From NCBI RefSeq assembly GCF_000613905.1, contig NZ_BAJW01000027.1, positions 1 through 44,182 on the forward strand: a stretch of 44,182 bases of DNA, read 5' to 3'. The notes under the pieces are model-generated. The model saw nothing but the letters and a program-made list of their open reading frames with translations. It ran no database searches and was not told the DNA's origin. Position numbers and translations under genes: made by a program. Source of the DNA: Acetobacter persici JCM 25330 (GTDB taxonomy: Bacteria > Pseudomonadota > Alphaproteobacteria > Acetobacterales > Acetobacteraceae). Shown one piece after another: positions 27,952 through 38,460 of the stretch (position 1 is its first letter; each line of letters opens with the position of its first letter).

Positions 27952-28679
27952 TCAACAGTTCTGGATATCCATGCGCTCGACCTGCTTCATCATCATCCAT
28001 GCCAGACGGCTGAGGCGGTGGGGCGGAAGCGTGCTGGCTGGCCCTGTCAGGCAGATGCTGGCCCGTACCTCGCCGTTGTCGCGCCAGGGAATGGCCACCC
28101 CGTTTACGCCGGGTGATAGGTTTGCAGATCCAGCGCAAAGCCCTTGATGCGGACAGTGTCTATCTGGGCCAGAATGTCACTGTTCAGGGCATTGGCGCGG
28201 GTGCTCAGCACCCGTTTGCCAAGGCCGGGCACAAAGGCCAGAAAGACCAGACCCACAGCGGAGCCTTCCAGCTTTTCCCGGCGCGGAATGGTTCCCATCA
28301 GTGCCGGATCCGGCAGGTTGATAATATCCAGATAGGCGGCCTCATCCCCGCTGGGAACGGCCAGCCAGACGGTGGCGTCACTGTCCTGCGCAATGGCTTC
28401 CAGCGTTGGGCGGAGGCGTGCGCGCAGCGCATTATCGTCGCCTGCAATGCGGGAGAGATTGAGAATGCGGCCGCCCAGATGGTAGCGCATGTCCCCCGTC
28501 CGGCGTTGCACATAACCCAGATGGTCCAGCGTCTGGAGAATGTTATGGACGGTGGTTTTTCCAATCCCCGAAATGCCGGAAATCTGTTGCAGGCGTGCGC
28601 TGCCACCCTCCTGGGCAATAATTTCCAGAATGGCGGCAGAGCGTTCAATGGACTGAATCAGTTTCGGGGTTTTGCCCAT
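27952..28679 (-). pseudogene. IclR-family transcriptional regulator, frameshifted near the C-terminus
   Basis: The N-terminal winged helix-turn-helix is SIERSAAILEIIAQ, then GIGKTTVHNILQTLDHLGYV. It is followed by the IclR effector domain (TVWLAVPSGDEAAYLDI, GSAVGLVFLAF). The frame breaks after LQTYHP; one missing base at 28109-28110 (plus-strand CC for CCC) restores GVNGVAIPWRDNGEVRASI and runs to a stop at 27952, giving 242 residues. AGGAG lies 9 nt before the ATG at 28679. It probably controls the GlcG-like and MFS genes just downstream on the same strand; its ligand is unknown. Confidence 0.87.
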
Positions 28680-28842
28680 GGGACAGGTCTCCTGATGTTC
28701 ACGCTTTATCGTGAGCAACCTGTCTTTGGGAACGGGGGCGTGTTCAGTATGGATGAACTTTTGCGGATTTTTTTCTGGCTGTCTGCCGTGCTGGCCGGAC
28801 CAGCTTGTATGGCGCGCGCGTGCTGGCCAGACCGCTCAGAGG

Positions 28843-30315
28843 CTAAACCGTCGCCTGATGACGATCTTCCAGAGTGTTGAGCATCCGGGCCAGAAGGAGG
28901 GCAACGCTGACCAGCCCGAGGCCGCACAGGCACAGAATGCCAAACAGTGCTTCATAATGATGGCTGTGGAGCGGGACGGCTGTTGCGGGCGGGCTGGCGA
29001 GGCTGGCAATCTGACTCCCTAAATACATCCCGGCTCCGACTGTCAGATAATAGGCCCCGACCATCAGGCCATTCAGGCGGGCGGGCGCGTAGCGGGCAAT
29101 AACGGCCAGCCCTAAGCCGCCAATCAGTAACTCCGCCGTGGCAAGAGCAAAATAACCGCCCAGCATGGGCCATGCGCTGGTCAGGCCGGGGCCAGCAAGA
29201 TAGGTGCCGCCCCACCAGATAAAAAAGGCCAGGGCTACAAAACCGAAGCCTGCCGCGAATTTTGTCGGCAGGGAGAAGTCCCGGTTCCGGCTGGCAAGAG
29301 CGTGATAGAGTTTGGCGAGAAGGGGGCTGAGCAGAATAATGAAGATCGGGTCAAGCGCCTGAAACTGAGCGGCTGAAAGTGTGAACAGGGCATGCCCTGC
29401 AAGCCGGAACGTGCCATCAACATGGGTGAGGGCAAACAGGGTCAGGGAAGTTTGCATCTGCTGGTAGAAGCAATAGAACGCAATGCTTTGCAGCAGCATG
29501 ACCCCCATGGTGACCAGATTCAGCCGCTCCCGTGAGGCCGCACGGCGGTAGAGTGCCCCCCAGAGTAAAGCCACCAGCGCGAGGCAGCCCAGAACAGCCA
29601 GTCTGGCGAAAGAGGCGCTGGAAAGCACGGCCATAACCGCGAGCGCGCAGAACGCAATGGCTCCCGCACCCGCAGCCGCGGAGCGGAACTGGAGGGGAGT
29701 GTAGTCTGGTGCGGAACCAGTAAGGCGTAAGGCCCGCGTGCGGGACAGCAAAATCAGCAACGCGCAGGCAGGCCCGGCCACACAAAGCCCGAATGCGGTG
29801 AGGGACCCGGCATGGTCCCGCACCCACGGAATACACAGCATGGAGAGAGCGGAGCCGACATTGGCGGCCATATAATAGAGCGTAAAGGCGGAATCCCGCT
29901 CCTGCGGCTGGTCTTCATAAAGGCAGCGGATAAGCTGGGCGGCGTTGGGTTTGAAGAGCCCGTTGCCGGTTGCAGCCAGTGCCAGTGCGGGCTCAAACAG
30001 CGTGCGATACACAGTGGACAAAGCAAGCAGGCCATAACCTGCACTCAGCAGAATGGACCCCAGCACCACCGTGCGCCGGGCCCCATAAACGCGGTCTCCC
30101 AGCCAGCCGCCCAGCAGAGGTGTGGCGTAAATCATGGCAGCGAAAGCCCCTACCAGCAGATCAGCCCCCATATCGGCCATGCCAAGCTGTTGCACCATAA
30201 ACAGCAGCAAGATGGCTTCCATGCCGTAAAACCCGGCACGTTCCGCCGCTTCCGTGACCAGCAGGGTTAAAAAAGCGGAGCGTCGGGCTGTCAGGGGAGG
30301 GGCGTCTGGCTGCAC
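28843..30315 (-). CDS. proton-dependent oligopeptide transporter, POT/PTR family
   Basis: The 490-residue membrane protein has the POT signature TEAAERAGFYGMEAILLLF in helix 1, a variant of the ExxERFxYYG proton-coupling motif. It also has GGWLGDRVYGARRTVVLGS after helix 2 and FTLYYMAANVGSALS for the PTR2 motif. These carriers import di- and tripeptides with protons across the inner membrane. The promoter region shared with the exported glycosidase gene contains a GTATACGAT site 95 bp upstream of this start. That ties the carrier to the hydroxyproline/arabinoside region to its right. Intact. Confidence 0.9.
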   Translation of the reverse strand: MQPDAPPLTARRSAFLTLLVTEAAERAGFYGMEAILLLFMVQQLGMADMGADLLVGAFAAMIYATPLLGGWLGDRVYGARRTVVLGSILLSAGYGLLALSTVYRTLFEPALALAATGNGLFKPNAAQLIRCLYEDQPQERDSAFTLYYMAANVGSALSMLCIPWVRDHAGSLTAFGLCVAGPACALLILLSRTRALRLTGSAPDYTPLQFRSAAAGAGAIAFCALAVMAVLSSASFARLAVLGCLALVALLWGALYRRAASRERLNLVTMGVMLLQSIAFYCFYQQMQTSLTLFALTHVDGTFRLAGHALFTLSAAQFQALDPIFIILLSPLLAKLYHALASRNRDFSLPTKFAAGFGFVALAFFIWWGGTYLAGPGLTSAWPMLGGYFALATAELLIGGLGLAVIARYAPARLNGLMVGAYYLTVGAGMYLGSQIASLASPPATAVPLHSHHYEALFGILCLCGLGLVSVALLLARMLNTLEDRHQATV

Positions 30316-30407
30316 AGAGAGGGTCCTTACATCGTCACACGCGCAGAGGAAGCTATGCGGCTAAGAAGCTGGCGCGGAAGAGCGGGTCGAAAGTCTGGTT
30401 TCTTATT

Positions 30408-30417
30408 TCGTATACGA
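30408..30417. promoter_or_regulatory. GntR-type operator candidate near the peptide transporter
   Basis: TCGTATACGA is a perfect 10-bp palindrome centred on GTATAC, the core found in many FCD-type GntR operators. It lies about 93 bp upstream of the POT start codon. Confidence 0.55.
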
Positions 30418-30541
30418 TCATACAGAGAAGATCGGTTCGGACAAGAAATTAGTCTGAAAAAGTGACTGATATTTCCAGCAACCCGTTTTCTGATTTTGTT
30501 GAAAGCGCGTGCGATAAAATCTACCTCTCTTGCCAAAAATG

Positions 30542-30550
30542 GTATACGAT
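30542..30550. promoter_or_regulatory. GntR-type operator candidate near the glycosidase gene
   Basis: GTATACGAT here is identical to 30410-30418 and overlaps the likely promoter of the plus-strand glycosidase gene. Confidence 0.5.
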
Positions 30551-30652
30551 ATATTAAAGATATTCCCGTGATTGAGAGGCTTCAGCACAGTGAGACGATG
30601 TTTTGCAGGGCAGGCGGGCCGCCCCACCGGAAGGAATACGGTTTCCGGGTGC

Positions 30653-33486
30653 ATGGGCTTCCAGACACGGATGCTCTGGCAGCGTGTTCCCTGCGCTCTC
30701 ATACTGGCGGGGTTAGGCGGGGCAGGCCTTGTGGGGCCGTTATCGGCTTTTGCGCAGGGTGGGTCTGCTGTAGGGCAATCCGATAAGTCTGATCAGCCTG
30801 TGTTCCACTGTAATGCTGCAAAAAGCCTGACTCTTTGCGATGCCGGGCCGTTTTTTCTCCGGTTTCAGGCATCGGACGGAACGTTGCGGGCGCTTTCTGC
30901 TCTGACAGATAAAGACGCGGATTATCTGCCATGGCGCATAGAGGGGCGTCGGCAGGGGAATGGTTTCGCGCATCTGGGTGACATTGATTTCCGGCTGAAA
31001 ACCGAAGGGGAGACGGGTTGGCAGGATTATGCCTCATGGCATGTCAGGCAGCCCGTAACACAACGCCCCACCCGGAACGGGGGGCAGGAGAGTATCCTGC
31101 GGCGGGACGATATGAGTGCCTCTCTGGGGCATGGGTTTCCGTTACAGGTTGTTCGTGCATGGAGGCTCTCCGGGCAGGATCTGGTTTTGGAGTTTTCTGT
31201 CACCAATCCCGGCAAACAGACCGTGACCATTGGCGGTTTGGGCATGCCGATGGTGTTCGGAAATGACTTTACCGATGAAACACTGGAAGAGGCACACCAG
31301 CACGAAGTGTTTGTGGACCCGGCGATTGCGCGGGATGGGGGGTATATTCAGGTCACGCGGATGAGCGGGGCGGGGCCTGTTTTGCTCGGGGTGCCGGAGG
31401 GGCACACACCACTGGAAGCATATCGTCCGATTATGGATGCGCCTCACGCAGTGCCCAAAGCAAGTGCCGTGCTGACGGATGGCACGCCCCGGAGCCAGAC
31501 GTTTGAAGGGTTTTATGACTGGATGCCCGCCAGCGCCGGTTTTGCCGCGCAGGAGTGGAAAAACGCGGGCGCGCAATGGAATACTCCGAAACAGTTTAGC
31601 TTGCACCCCGGTGAAACACGCAGTTTTGGCATCCGCTTTACGTTTGCGCCCGGTGTGCGCGGGATTGAAAAAACACTGGCAGAGCATGGGCGGCCGGTTG
31701 CCGTCAGCCTGCCGGGCTATGTGGTGCCGCAGGACCTGCCCGCTACCCTTTACCTTCAGGCACCGCTGCCTGTCCGGTCTTTTTCCGTGGAGCCGGAGGG
31801 GGCGCTGAGCCTTGTCCCGGAAGGCACGCGCGGGGTCTGGCAACGTTATCGGGTGGAAGGCACAACATGGGGCCGGGCGCGCCTGTCCGTCACGTACGTT
31901 GATGGCAGTGTGCAGACGCTGAACTATTTTGTCACCCGTGCGGCCCGGACGGCTGCTGAGGAAATGGGGCGTTTCCTGTTTTCCCGGCAGTGGTATGAAA
32001 ACCCGGCAGATCCGTTCCATCGTAGCCCGTCGATCATGACGTATGATCGGGAGGCCGGGCATATCGTCACGCAGGAGCCGCGTGTCTGGATTGCCGGGCT
32101 GAGTGATGAGGGCGGGGCTGGCAGCTATGTTGCCGCAGCCATGAAAGAGCTGGACAACCCCGACCCGCAGGAAGTTGCGAAGCTGGAGCGGTTTGTCAAT
32201 GAAACTGTGACTGGGCGCTTGCAGGTTGCATCAGGGCCCGCAGAGGGCGGTGTCCGGAAAAGCCTGTTTTATTATGATCCGGCTCATTTCCCCGATTTGT
32301 ATAAGACAGGCGAAAACTGGAAAACATGGGCGTCATGGTCGCGGGAAAAAGCGGCGGATATCCAGCGGGCTTATAATTACCCGCATGTCGCTCTGGTGCA
32401 CTGGGTTTTGTATCGGCTGGCACGCAACCATACCGGCTGGTGCAGCAGCATGATGCGCTGTGGTATCTGCATAAGGCAGCTGTCACAATGACCGCCATGA
32501 TGCAGCAGGCCCCGTACTACACGCAGTATGGCCTGATGGAGGGGGATATTTTTGTTGAAATCCTCAGGGATTTAAAACGGGAAAACCTGACAGAAGAAGC
32601 GGGCGTAATCGAAACGCTTATGAAAAAGCGTGAGACTGTCTGGAAAGGTCAGCGCTACCCGTATGGGAGTGAAATGGCATGGGATTCCACCGGGCAGCCG
32701 GAAGTGTATGCGTGGCTGACCTATTTTGGTGATACGGCACAGGCGGCGGAAACGCGGGATGCCATTCTGGCGTATGATCCGGCTTTGCCAAGCTGGGGTT
32801 ATAACGGAAATGCCCGCCGGTACTGGGATTTTCTCTACGCCGGAAAACGTGCCCGGATAGAGCGCCAGATCCACCATTATGGCTCTGCACTGAATGCCGT
32901 TCCGCTGTTTTCGGCTTTTCAGGCTCAGCCCGCAGACTTGTATATGCTCCGTGTGGCCTATGGCGGCCTGATGGGTGCTTTAACCAATATTGACCAGCAG
33001 GGGTTTGGATCAGCCGCATTCCATTCTGCCCCGGATGCCATGCAGTTTGATGCCTATTCCGGAGATTACGGCATGGGGTTTTATGGGCATGCTCTGGCAA
33101 CGCAGGTTGATGTGATCAAAGACCCCACGTTTGGCTGGCAGGCTTTTGGGGCGCTCTTGCAGGAAGGCCGTGATGGCAGTGTGATTATTCTGCCAAAAGA
33201 TAGTGCCAGAACACGTATTTTCATCGCGCAGGCGGGCGTCTTCCTGACGCTGGAAAGCGGAAAGTTTGAAGCGGTGCAGTATCATCCTGCCTCTCAGGAT
33301 ATTGAGATCACACTCGCAGCGGCAGACCGCTGGACCCCGATTGCGCGCCTGCGCGCTGACTACCCTGCCAGAATCCCTGCGCATCCCTACGTTCTGAGCC
33401 CCGTAGCACCAGACGTGCGGGGCGCGTGGGAAATACCTTTGCACAGCACGGCGACCGTTCTGCATCTGCATGCAGGGCAGCCTTGA
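30653..33486 (+). pseudogene. exported DUF5695-like putative glycosidase (six-hairpin type), frameshifted
   Basis: A signal peptide (VPCALILAGLGGAGLVGPLSAFA) is followed by a large beta-sandwich-like half (FLRFQASDGTLRALSAL, VTNPGKQTVTIGGLGMPM). An alpha-rich half comes next (YPYGSEMAWDSTGQPEVYAWL, SWGYNGNARRYWDF), typical of (alpha/alpha)6 hydrolases. I recognise it only loosely as a DUF5695-type protein; activity is unknown. One missing base at 32435-32436 (GG for GGG) separates the halves; restored, HTGLVQQHDALWYLHKAA joins them in a 944-residue protein. The ATG at 30653 gives a good signal peptide but its ribosome site (GGAAGGA) is about 14 nt away; earlier non-ATG starts exist. It precedes the GH127 gene by 71 nt, so the two likely act together outside the cytoplasm. 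Confidence 0.72.
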
Positions 33487-33557
33487 GACGGATTACATTC
33501 TGAGAGCTTTATTTTCGGAAACAGAAGATAGTTTTTGCACGGTGGGAAGGGAAGAGT

Positions 33558-35952
33558 ATGGGGATCAGACTGAACAGGCGTTTCCTGCTGACAAGTGCGG
33601 CTCTGGGTGGCGTGGTATCCGGTGTGCCCGGAATACGCCGGGCATTTGCCTCAGGGGGTGGGGACAGGGCGGGCGGAGCTGGAGAGGCTGTAACCCCGGT
33701 GCCGCTGCAGGATGTTCGGTTGCTTCCTTCCCCGTGGCTTGATGCGGTTGAGAGAAACCGAGCTTATCTGCTGAGCCTGAGCGCGGACCGTCTGTTGCAT
33801 AATTTCCGCACACAGGCGGGGCTGCCAGCTAGAGGCGCAGTTTATGGCGGGTGGGAGAATGACACGATTGCCGGGCATACGCTCGGCCATTACCTCTCTG
33901 CTCTGGCTCTGATGTACGCGCAGACAGGGGATGCCGAATGCCGCAACAGGGTGGCCTATATTGTGCAGGAATTGGCGCTTGTTCAGACTAAATGGGGCGA
34001 CGGGTATGTTGCAGGCTTTACCCGCAAGGAAAAAGACGGAAAAATTACCGGCGGGAAAATAATTTTTTCTGAAATTGAAAAGGGCGATATCCGCTCAGGT
34101 GGATTTGACCTGAACGGAGCATGGTCTCCGCTTTATAATATCCATAAAACATTTGCCGGTCTGTTTGATGCACAAACCTACTGCCAGAATACGGATGCGC
34201 TGGCCGTAGCGGTCAGGCTGGGTGGTTTTTTTGGGGTTTTTTACAGCAAACTGACAGACGCGCAGCTCCAGAAAGTTCTGACCTGCGAATATGGTGGACT
34301 GAACGAGAGTTTTGCCGAACTGGCTGCCCGCACAGGGGATGCAAAGTGGCTGAAACTGGCAAAGCGCACCTATGACCCCCCGGTGCTTGACCCGCTAATG
34401 GCGCGGCAGGATGATCTGGCCAACCGGCACGCCAATACGCAAATCCCGAAGCTGATCGGGCTGGGGCGGATTGCGGAGGTAAGCGGGGATAAAAGCTGGC
34501 AGGTGGGGCCGCGTTTTTTCTGGCAGGCCGTGACCCGGCACCATAGTTACGTGATCGGCGGGAATGCGGACCGGGAATATTTCTCGGAACCAGACACAAT
34601 TTCTCAGCATCTGACGGAGCAGACCTGCGAGCATTGTAATACGTATAACATGCTCAAGCTGACGCGGCAGGTTTACACATGGCAGCCGGACAGCACGCTG
34701 TTTGACTATTACGAGCGTGCGCATCTGAACCATGTTCTGGCGGCGCATGATCCACAAACCGGATTGTTTACCTACATGACCCCGACCATCACCGCCGGTG
34801 TGCGGGAGTGGTCAACCCCTGAGGACAGTTTCTGGTGCTGCGTGGGCACCGGCATGGAAAGCCATGCCAAACATGGAGAGTCCATCTGGTGGCAAGGGGC
34901 TGAGACGCTCTTTGTGAACCTCTATATTCCCTCCCGCCTGCACTGGGCGGCTCAGGACGTTGTCTGGCGAATGGACACACGTTACCCGTATGACGGGCAA
35001 ATCACTCTGAGCGTGGAAGAGGCGAAAGCGGCCGGGCATTTCCGTCTGGCTCTGCGGGTTCCGGGCTGGGTTGAGGCACTATTGCTAAAGGTAAACGGTG
35101 AGACAGTCCCGGCGCAGCCCGAAGGTGGATATGTTACTCTCAACCGGGTCTGGCGTAAGGGGGATACCGTCGCCCTGACATTGCCTCTGGCACTGCGCAC
35201 GGAAGCCCCGGTGGAAGCCCCGCATCTTGTCTCGCTCCTGCACGGCCCCATGGTGCTGGCTGCTGATCTCGCCACAGCCGAAGGCGCTTATGATGCTATG
35301 GACGGCACTTGTGACATCGGATGTTGTGCGGGATTTTGTGCCGGTGGCAGGGCAGGATGCGGTCTATCGCACGACCCAGGCCGGACGACCGGCGCAGCTT
35401 GAATTCAAACCTTTTTATGCGCAGTACAAGCGCCGCAGCGCCCTGTATCTGCGGTGTTTTTCAGAAACGGACTGGACGCAGGAAGAAGGTGTGTATCGTG
35501 AGGAACAGCGCCGCCAGAAGGATATCGCGGCCCGCACGATTGATGTCATTCATCTGGGTGAGATGCAGCAGGAGCATGATCACGGCCTGAAGGCGGATGA
35601 GTCCTGGCCGCTTGTCTATCGCGGGCGGAACGGGCGGGATCTGCGCGCGGGCGGGTTTATGGAATTTACCCTCAAGGCTGCTCCGGGGCCGCTGGTTTTA
35701 CAAACGACATTGTGGAGCAAGGATAGTCCGCGCACACGGGGCACGCATATTCTGATTAACGGTAAAGCCCTTTCCGGCCTGAACTGGCCTGCGGAGACGC
35801 CAGCGCGGTTTGTGGAGATGGAGGTTGCGCTTCCGGAAGCATGGACACGCGGAAAAAAGAGCCTGACGGTGCGTATTGTACCCGGTGGGTCCCGTTCCAA
35901 TGGTCCGTTCTTTGGGGTGCGTTTGCTGGCGGCCCGTAAAAAAGCGGAGTAA
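33558..35952 (+). pseudogene. Tat-exported GH127 beta-L-arabinofuranosidase, frameshifted
   Basis: The protein opens with a twin-arginine signal (NRRFLLTSAALGG). The GH127 core shows GGWENDTIAGHTLGHYLSAL near residue 100. The Zn/thiolate active site is EHCNTYN (E358, C360) and FWCCVGTGMESHAKHG (C427, C428). In characterised HypBA1 these correspond to the Glu and three Cys that bind zinc, one Cys being the nucleophile. That enzyme releases beta-L-arabinofuranose from hydroxyproline-linked arabinosides. A C-terminal DUF4986-like domain (ESWPLVYRGRNGRDLRAGGF) follows. The frame shifts somewhere in 35227-35402, equivalent to two lost bases, probably two single-G losses near 35298-35304; corrected length is about 798 residues. 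AGGGAAGAG precedes the ATG. Confidence 0.87.
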
Positions 35953-36053
35953 CGCACTCAGGCCGGTATTTTCAGCCATCTTTATGTGTATTGGTTGTTT
36001 CGGCGTGGGGAATGCCTTAGCTATACAGACAAGATCTGAGCGATAGAAGTGAA

Positions 36054-36064
36054 GTTTGTATACT
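36054..36064. promoter_or_regulatory. GntR-type operator candidate overlapping the gntR start
   Basis: GTATAC at 36058-36063, within TTTGTATACTA, ends one base before the start codon of the GntR gene. It shares its core with the two sites near 30.4-30.5 kb and suggests autoregulation. Confidence 0.5.
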
Positions 36065-36724
36065 ATGAGCACCCCACAGAAGACGCGACTTGTGTCGCGG
36101 TCTATTTCAGACCAGCTTTATGATGTTCTCCGCGAGCAAATCCTGAATGGCGAGGTGGGGGAGGGCGAACCGATCCGGCAGGACGGGATTGCCGCAGCGT
36201 TTGAAATCAGCAAAATCCCGGTGCGTGAAGCACTGGTGCGCCTGCAACAGGATGGTCTTGTTTCTCTGCATCCTAAGCGCGGATTTTTCGTCACGCCGCT
36301 GACGCGCAAAGAAGCGGAGGATGTTTTTCACCTCCGCTTGCTGATTGAGCCGGAGGCGACGGCTCTTGGCGCGCAGAGTGCAACGGAAGAAGATGCAAAA
36401 AAGGCGCAGGCCTGTCTGGAAGAGCTGGAAAACGCCGTCGCACGGCAGGACCCCCGGCGGGGCGTGTATAACCGGCTTTTTCATCTGGCTCTTGTCCAGC
36501 CTGCGGCAGGCCCCACGACCATCCATGTGCTGACCCTGCTCAACGTGACGGCGGACCGTTATGTACGCTTCCATATGCACATGCAGGATATTGATACCCG
36601 CGCTAATCAGGAACATCGTGAACTGATGGCCTGCTGGCTGGCAGGCAACAAGCGCGAGATTGAAAAGCTGATGCGCAAACATATTCAGACGACGCTGGAT
36701 GATCTCCGCGGCGCACTGAAATAA
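36065..36724 (+). CDS. GntR-family regulator, FadR subfamily (FCD domain)
   Basis: The 219-residue protein has the winged helix-turn-helix of the GntR family (YDVLREQILNGEVGEGEPI, then AFEISKIPVREALVRLQQDG). An all-helical FCD domain follows, with the metal/ligand residues in NRLFHLALVQPA and EHRELMACWLAGN. FCD regulators often respond to small organic acids or amino-acid derivatives. The gene sits 112 nt after the GH127 gene on the same strand and is convergent with the permease/hydroxyproline operon. It is a plausible controller of both. Its start codon is preceded by a GTATAC palindrome rather than a strong ribosome site. Intact. Confidence 0.88.
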   Translation: MSTPQKTRLVSRSISDQLYDVLREQILNGEVGEGEPIRQDGIAAAFEISKIPVREALVRLQQDGLVSLHPKRGFFVTPLTRKEAEDVFHLRLLIEPEATALGAQSATEEDAKKAQACLEELENAVARQDPRRGVYNRLFHLALVQPAAGPTTIHVLTLLNVTADRYVRFHMHMQDIDTRANQEHRELMACWLAGNKREIEKLMRKHIQTTLDDLRGALK

Positions 36725-36792
36725 AATTCCAGCCTGCGAGAGTCGTCTGCCTGTAAGCGGGGTTATCAAGTGCAGGCAATGTGAAATTGCTT

Positions 36793-36832
36793 TGCCTGCC
36801 TGCCTGCCTGCCTGCCTGCTTACTTGCTTACC
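36793..36832. repeat. TGCC tetranucleotide tandem repeat
   Basis: Six perfect copies of TGCC occupy 36793-36816. Degenerate four-base units (TGCT, TACT, TGCT, TACC) follow to 36832. It lies between the stop of the GntR gene and the stop of the convergent permease gene. Confidence 0.85.
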
Positions 36833-36856
36833 TACCGCCTGAACTGCCGCCGTTTT

Positions 36857-38416
36857 TTACCGGGCTGTTTTTACGCCGCAGAGGGCTGCCCAATGATGAA
36901 TAATCAGTGCAAAGGCAATCACTGCCACATCATCCCATACATGGTTCAGCAGGCCCGTGCCTGAAACGGGCCGCACCATGAGAGACCAAGCAGCCCCAGA
37001 AAATATACCGGCATCCACAGGCTGCTGCGGAGTTCCTGAGACCACGCGGCACTGGACAGGTTGCGCCGCACAAGCATCATGAAAATACCCGTCAGCACCA
37101 GCAGGGCGGGCATCAGCCAGCACAGGGTGCTCCACCCCGTCCAGATAACAATCAGGGAGGCGATGGCAAACGCCAGAGGGGAGAGCACGGAAAACAGGGC
37201 AGGCGGAAAGGGCGGGGCAAGTCAGGCTGACAGCGGCGCAGGGCCGCTGCCGATGTAGGGGCCATGGCATAGCTGAGCATGAGTGCGGAAGACACGACCC
37301 CAATCAGCGCCTGCCATGAGGGGAAAGGAAGAGTCCAGAACAGCGCCAGCCCGAATGTCAGTAGCAGGGCTTTGTCCGGCACGCCGCGCTGCGTGTCCAT
37401 GCGCTGAAAAACCGGAAAGAACGTGCCGCTTCTGGACCACGCATAAACCACACGGGCCGTGGCCGACATGTAGATATTACCTGTGCCGGTGGGGGAGAGG
37501 ATGGCATCTGTCACAACCATCAGCGCCAGAAAGCCCAGACCAAGCTGCACGGCAATATCATGGAAGGGCAGGCTGAGCCGGGTCGCGATCCCGTTCCAGC
37601 CGTCCGTCAGCAGGGCTGGAGGCAATGCGCCGATAAATGCCGTTTGCAGCAGCAGATACACCAGCATCGCCAGCGTGATGGAGGCCACCAGTGCAATGGG
37701 AATGGTGCGCTGCGGGTTGCGCACTTCACTGGCAACCGAGAGGATGGGGGTCAGCCCCAGATAGGCAAAAATAACGCCACCGGCGGAAATGGCGGTTTCC
37801 ACACCCTGAAAGCCATGCGGCGCAAAGCCATGCAGGCTGAAGTTGCCGGGGTGCATGGCGGCCAGAAGCAGGACGACAACGAGTGTCGGCACCAGAAATT
37901 TGAAAACCGTCACAATATTGTTGATAAGTGCAAAACTGCCAATACCGCGCCGGTTGATGGCATACAGCAGCCCCATGACGGCAAGCTGGACCAGCCACCC
38001 GGCCAGAGTAGGGTCTCCGCTGGCATTGCGGGTCAGGCCCCCTGTCCAGGCATCCGCATACTGGCGAGCGGCCACGATCTCGATGGAGATCAGGCTGGAG
38101 AAGGCGATGGTCGTCATGGCACCGGTCAGAAAAGCCGCGGTCGAGCCATGTGCCTGTTCCGGGTAGCGCACGACGCTGCCTGCCAGCGGCAGGGCCGCCC
38201 CCAGTTCACAATAGACCAGCCCGATCAGCAGAACCGCAATCCCGCCGATCAGCCAGGAGACGATGCTGGCCGGACCTGCCATATCCGCACGTGTGCTGCG
38301 GCAAACAGCCAGCCGGAGCCGAAGATGGAGCCGAAGCCGATCATTGTCAGATCAAACAGGCCAAGGCGTTGCCTGAAGTGGCCTGAGTCATCATGCTGTG
38401 TGGCGTCATGCGGCAT
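36857..38416 (-). pseudogene. APC-superfamily permease, aspartate:proton symporter (YveA/AspP)-like, three frameshifts
   Basis: The reconstructed protein has 520 residues and about twelve membrane helices. It closely tracks the Bacillus YveA family as I remember it: LGLFDLTMIGFGSIFGSGW, LIGLVYCELGAALPLAGSVV, SGWL-type loops, and a C-terminal LIIHHWAA segment. Three single-base losses break it: 38288 (plus-strand C for CC), 37197-37199 (GGG for GGGG) and 36960-36961 (CC for CCC). AGGA lies about 8 nt before the ATG at 38416. It is the last gene of the minus-strand operon. The family imports an amino acid with a proton; proline or hydroxyproline is an inference from neighbours. Confidence 0.85.
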
Positions 38417-38460
38417 GAAGGGTTCCTGTCGTCCGTCTCGGGGCTGGCTGGCGGTGGGCT

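Larger units (their letters stand above)
30316..30652. promoter_or_regulatory. divergent promoter region, peptide transporter and exported glycosidase
   Basis: This 337-bp gap has no gene. It carries two copies of the 9-mer GTATACGAT (30410-30418 and 30542-30550), one near each divergent gene. Confidence 0.6.

Noticed and set aside
30496-30786. A small plus-strand gene starting at 30496
   Set aside because: It overlaps the operator candidates and the signal-peptide region of the exported glycosidase in another frame and has no family features.
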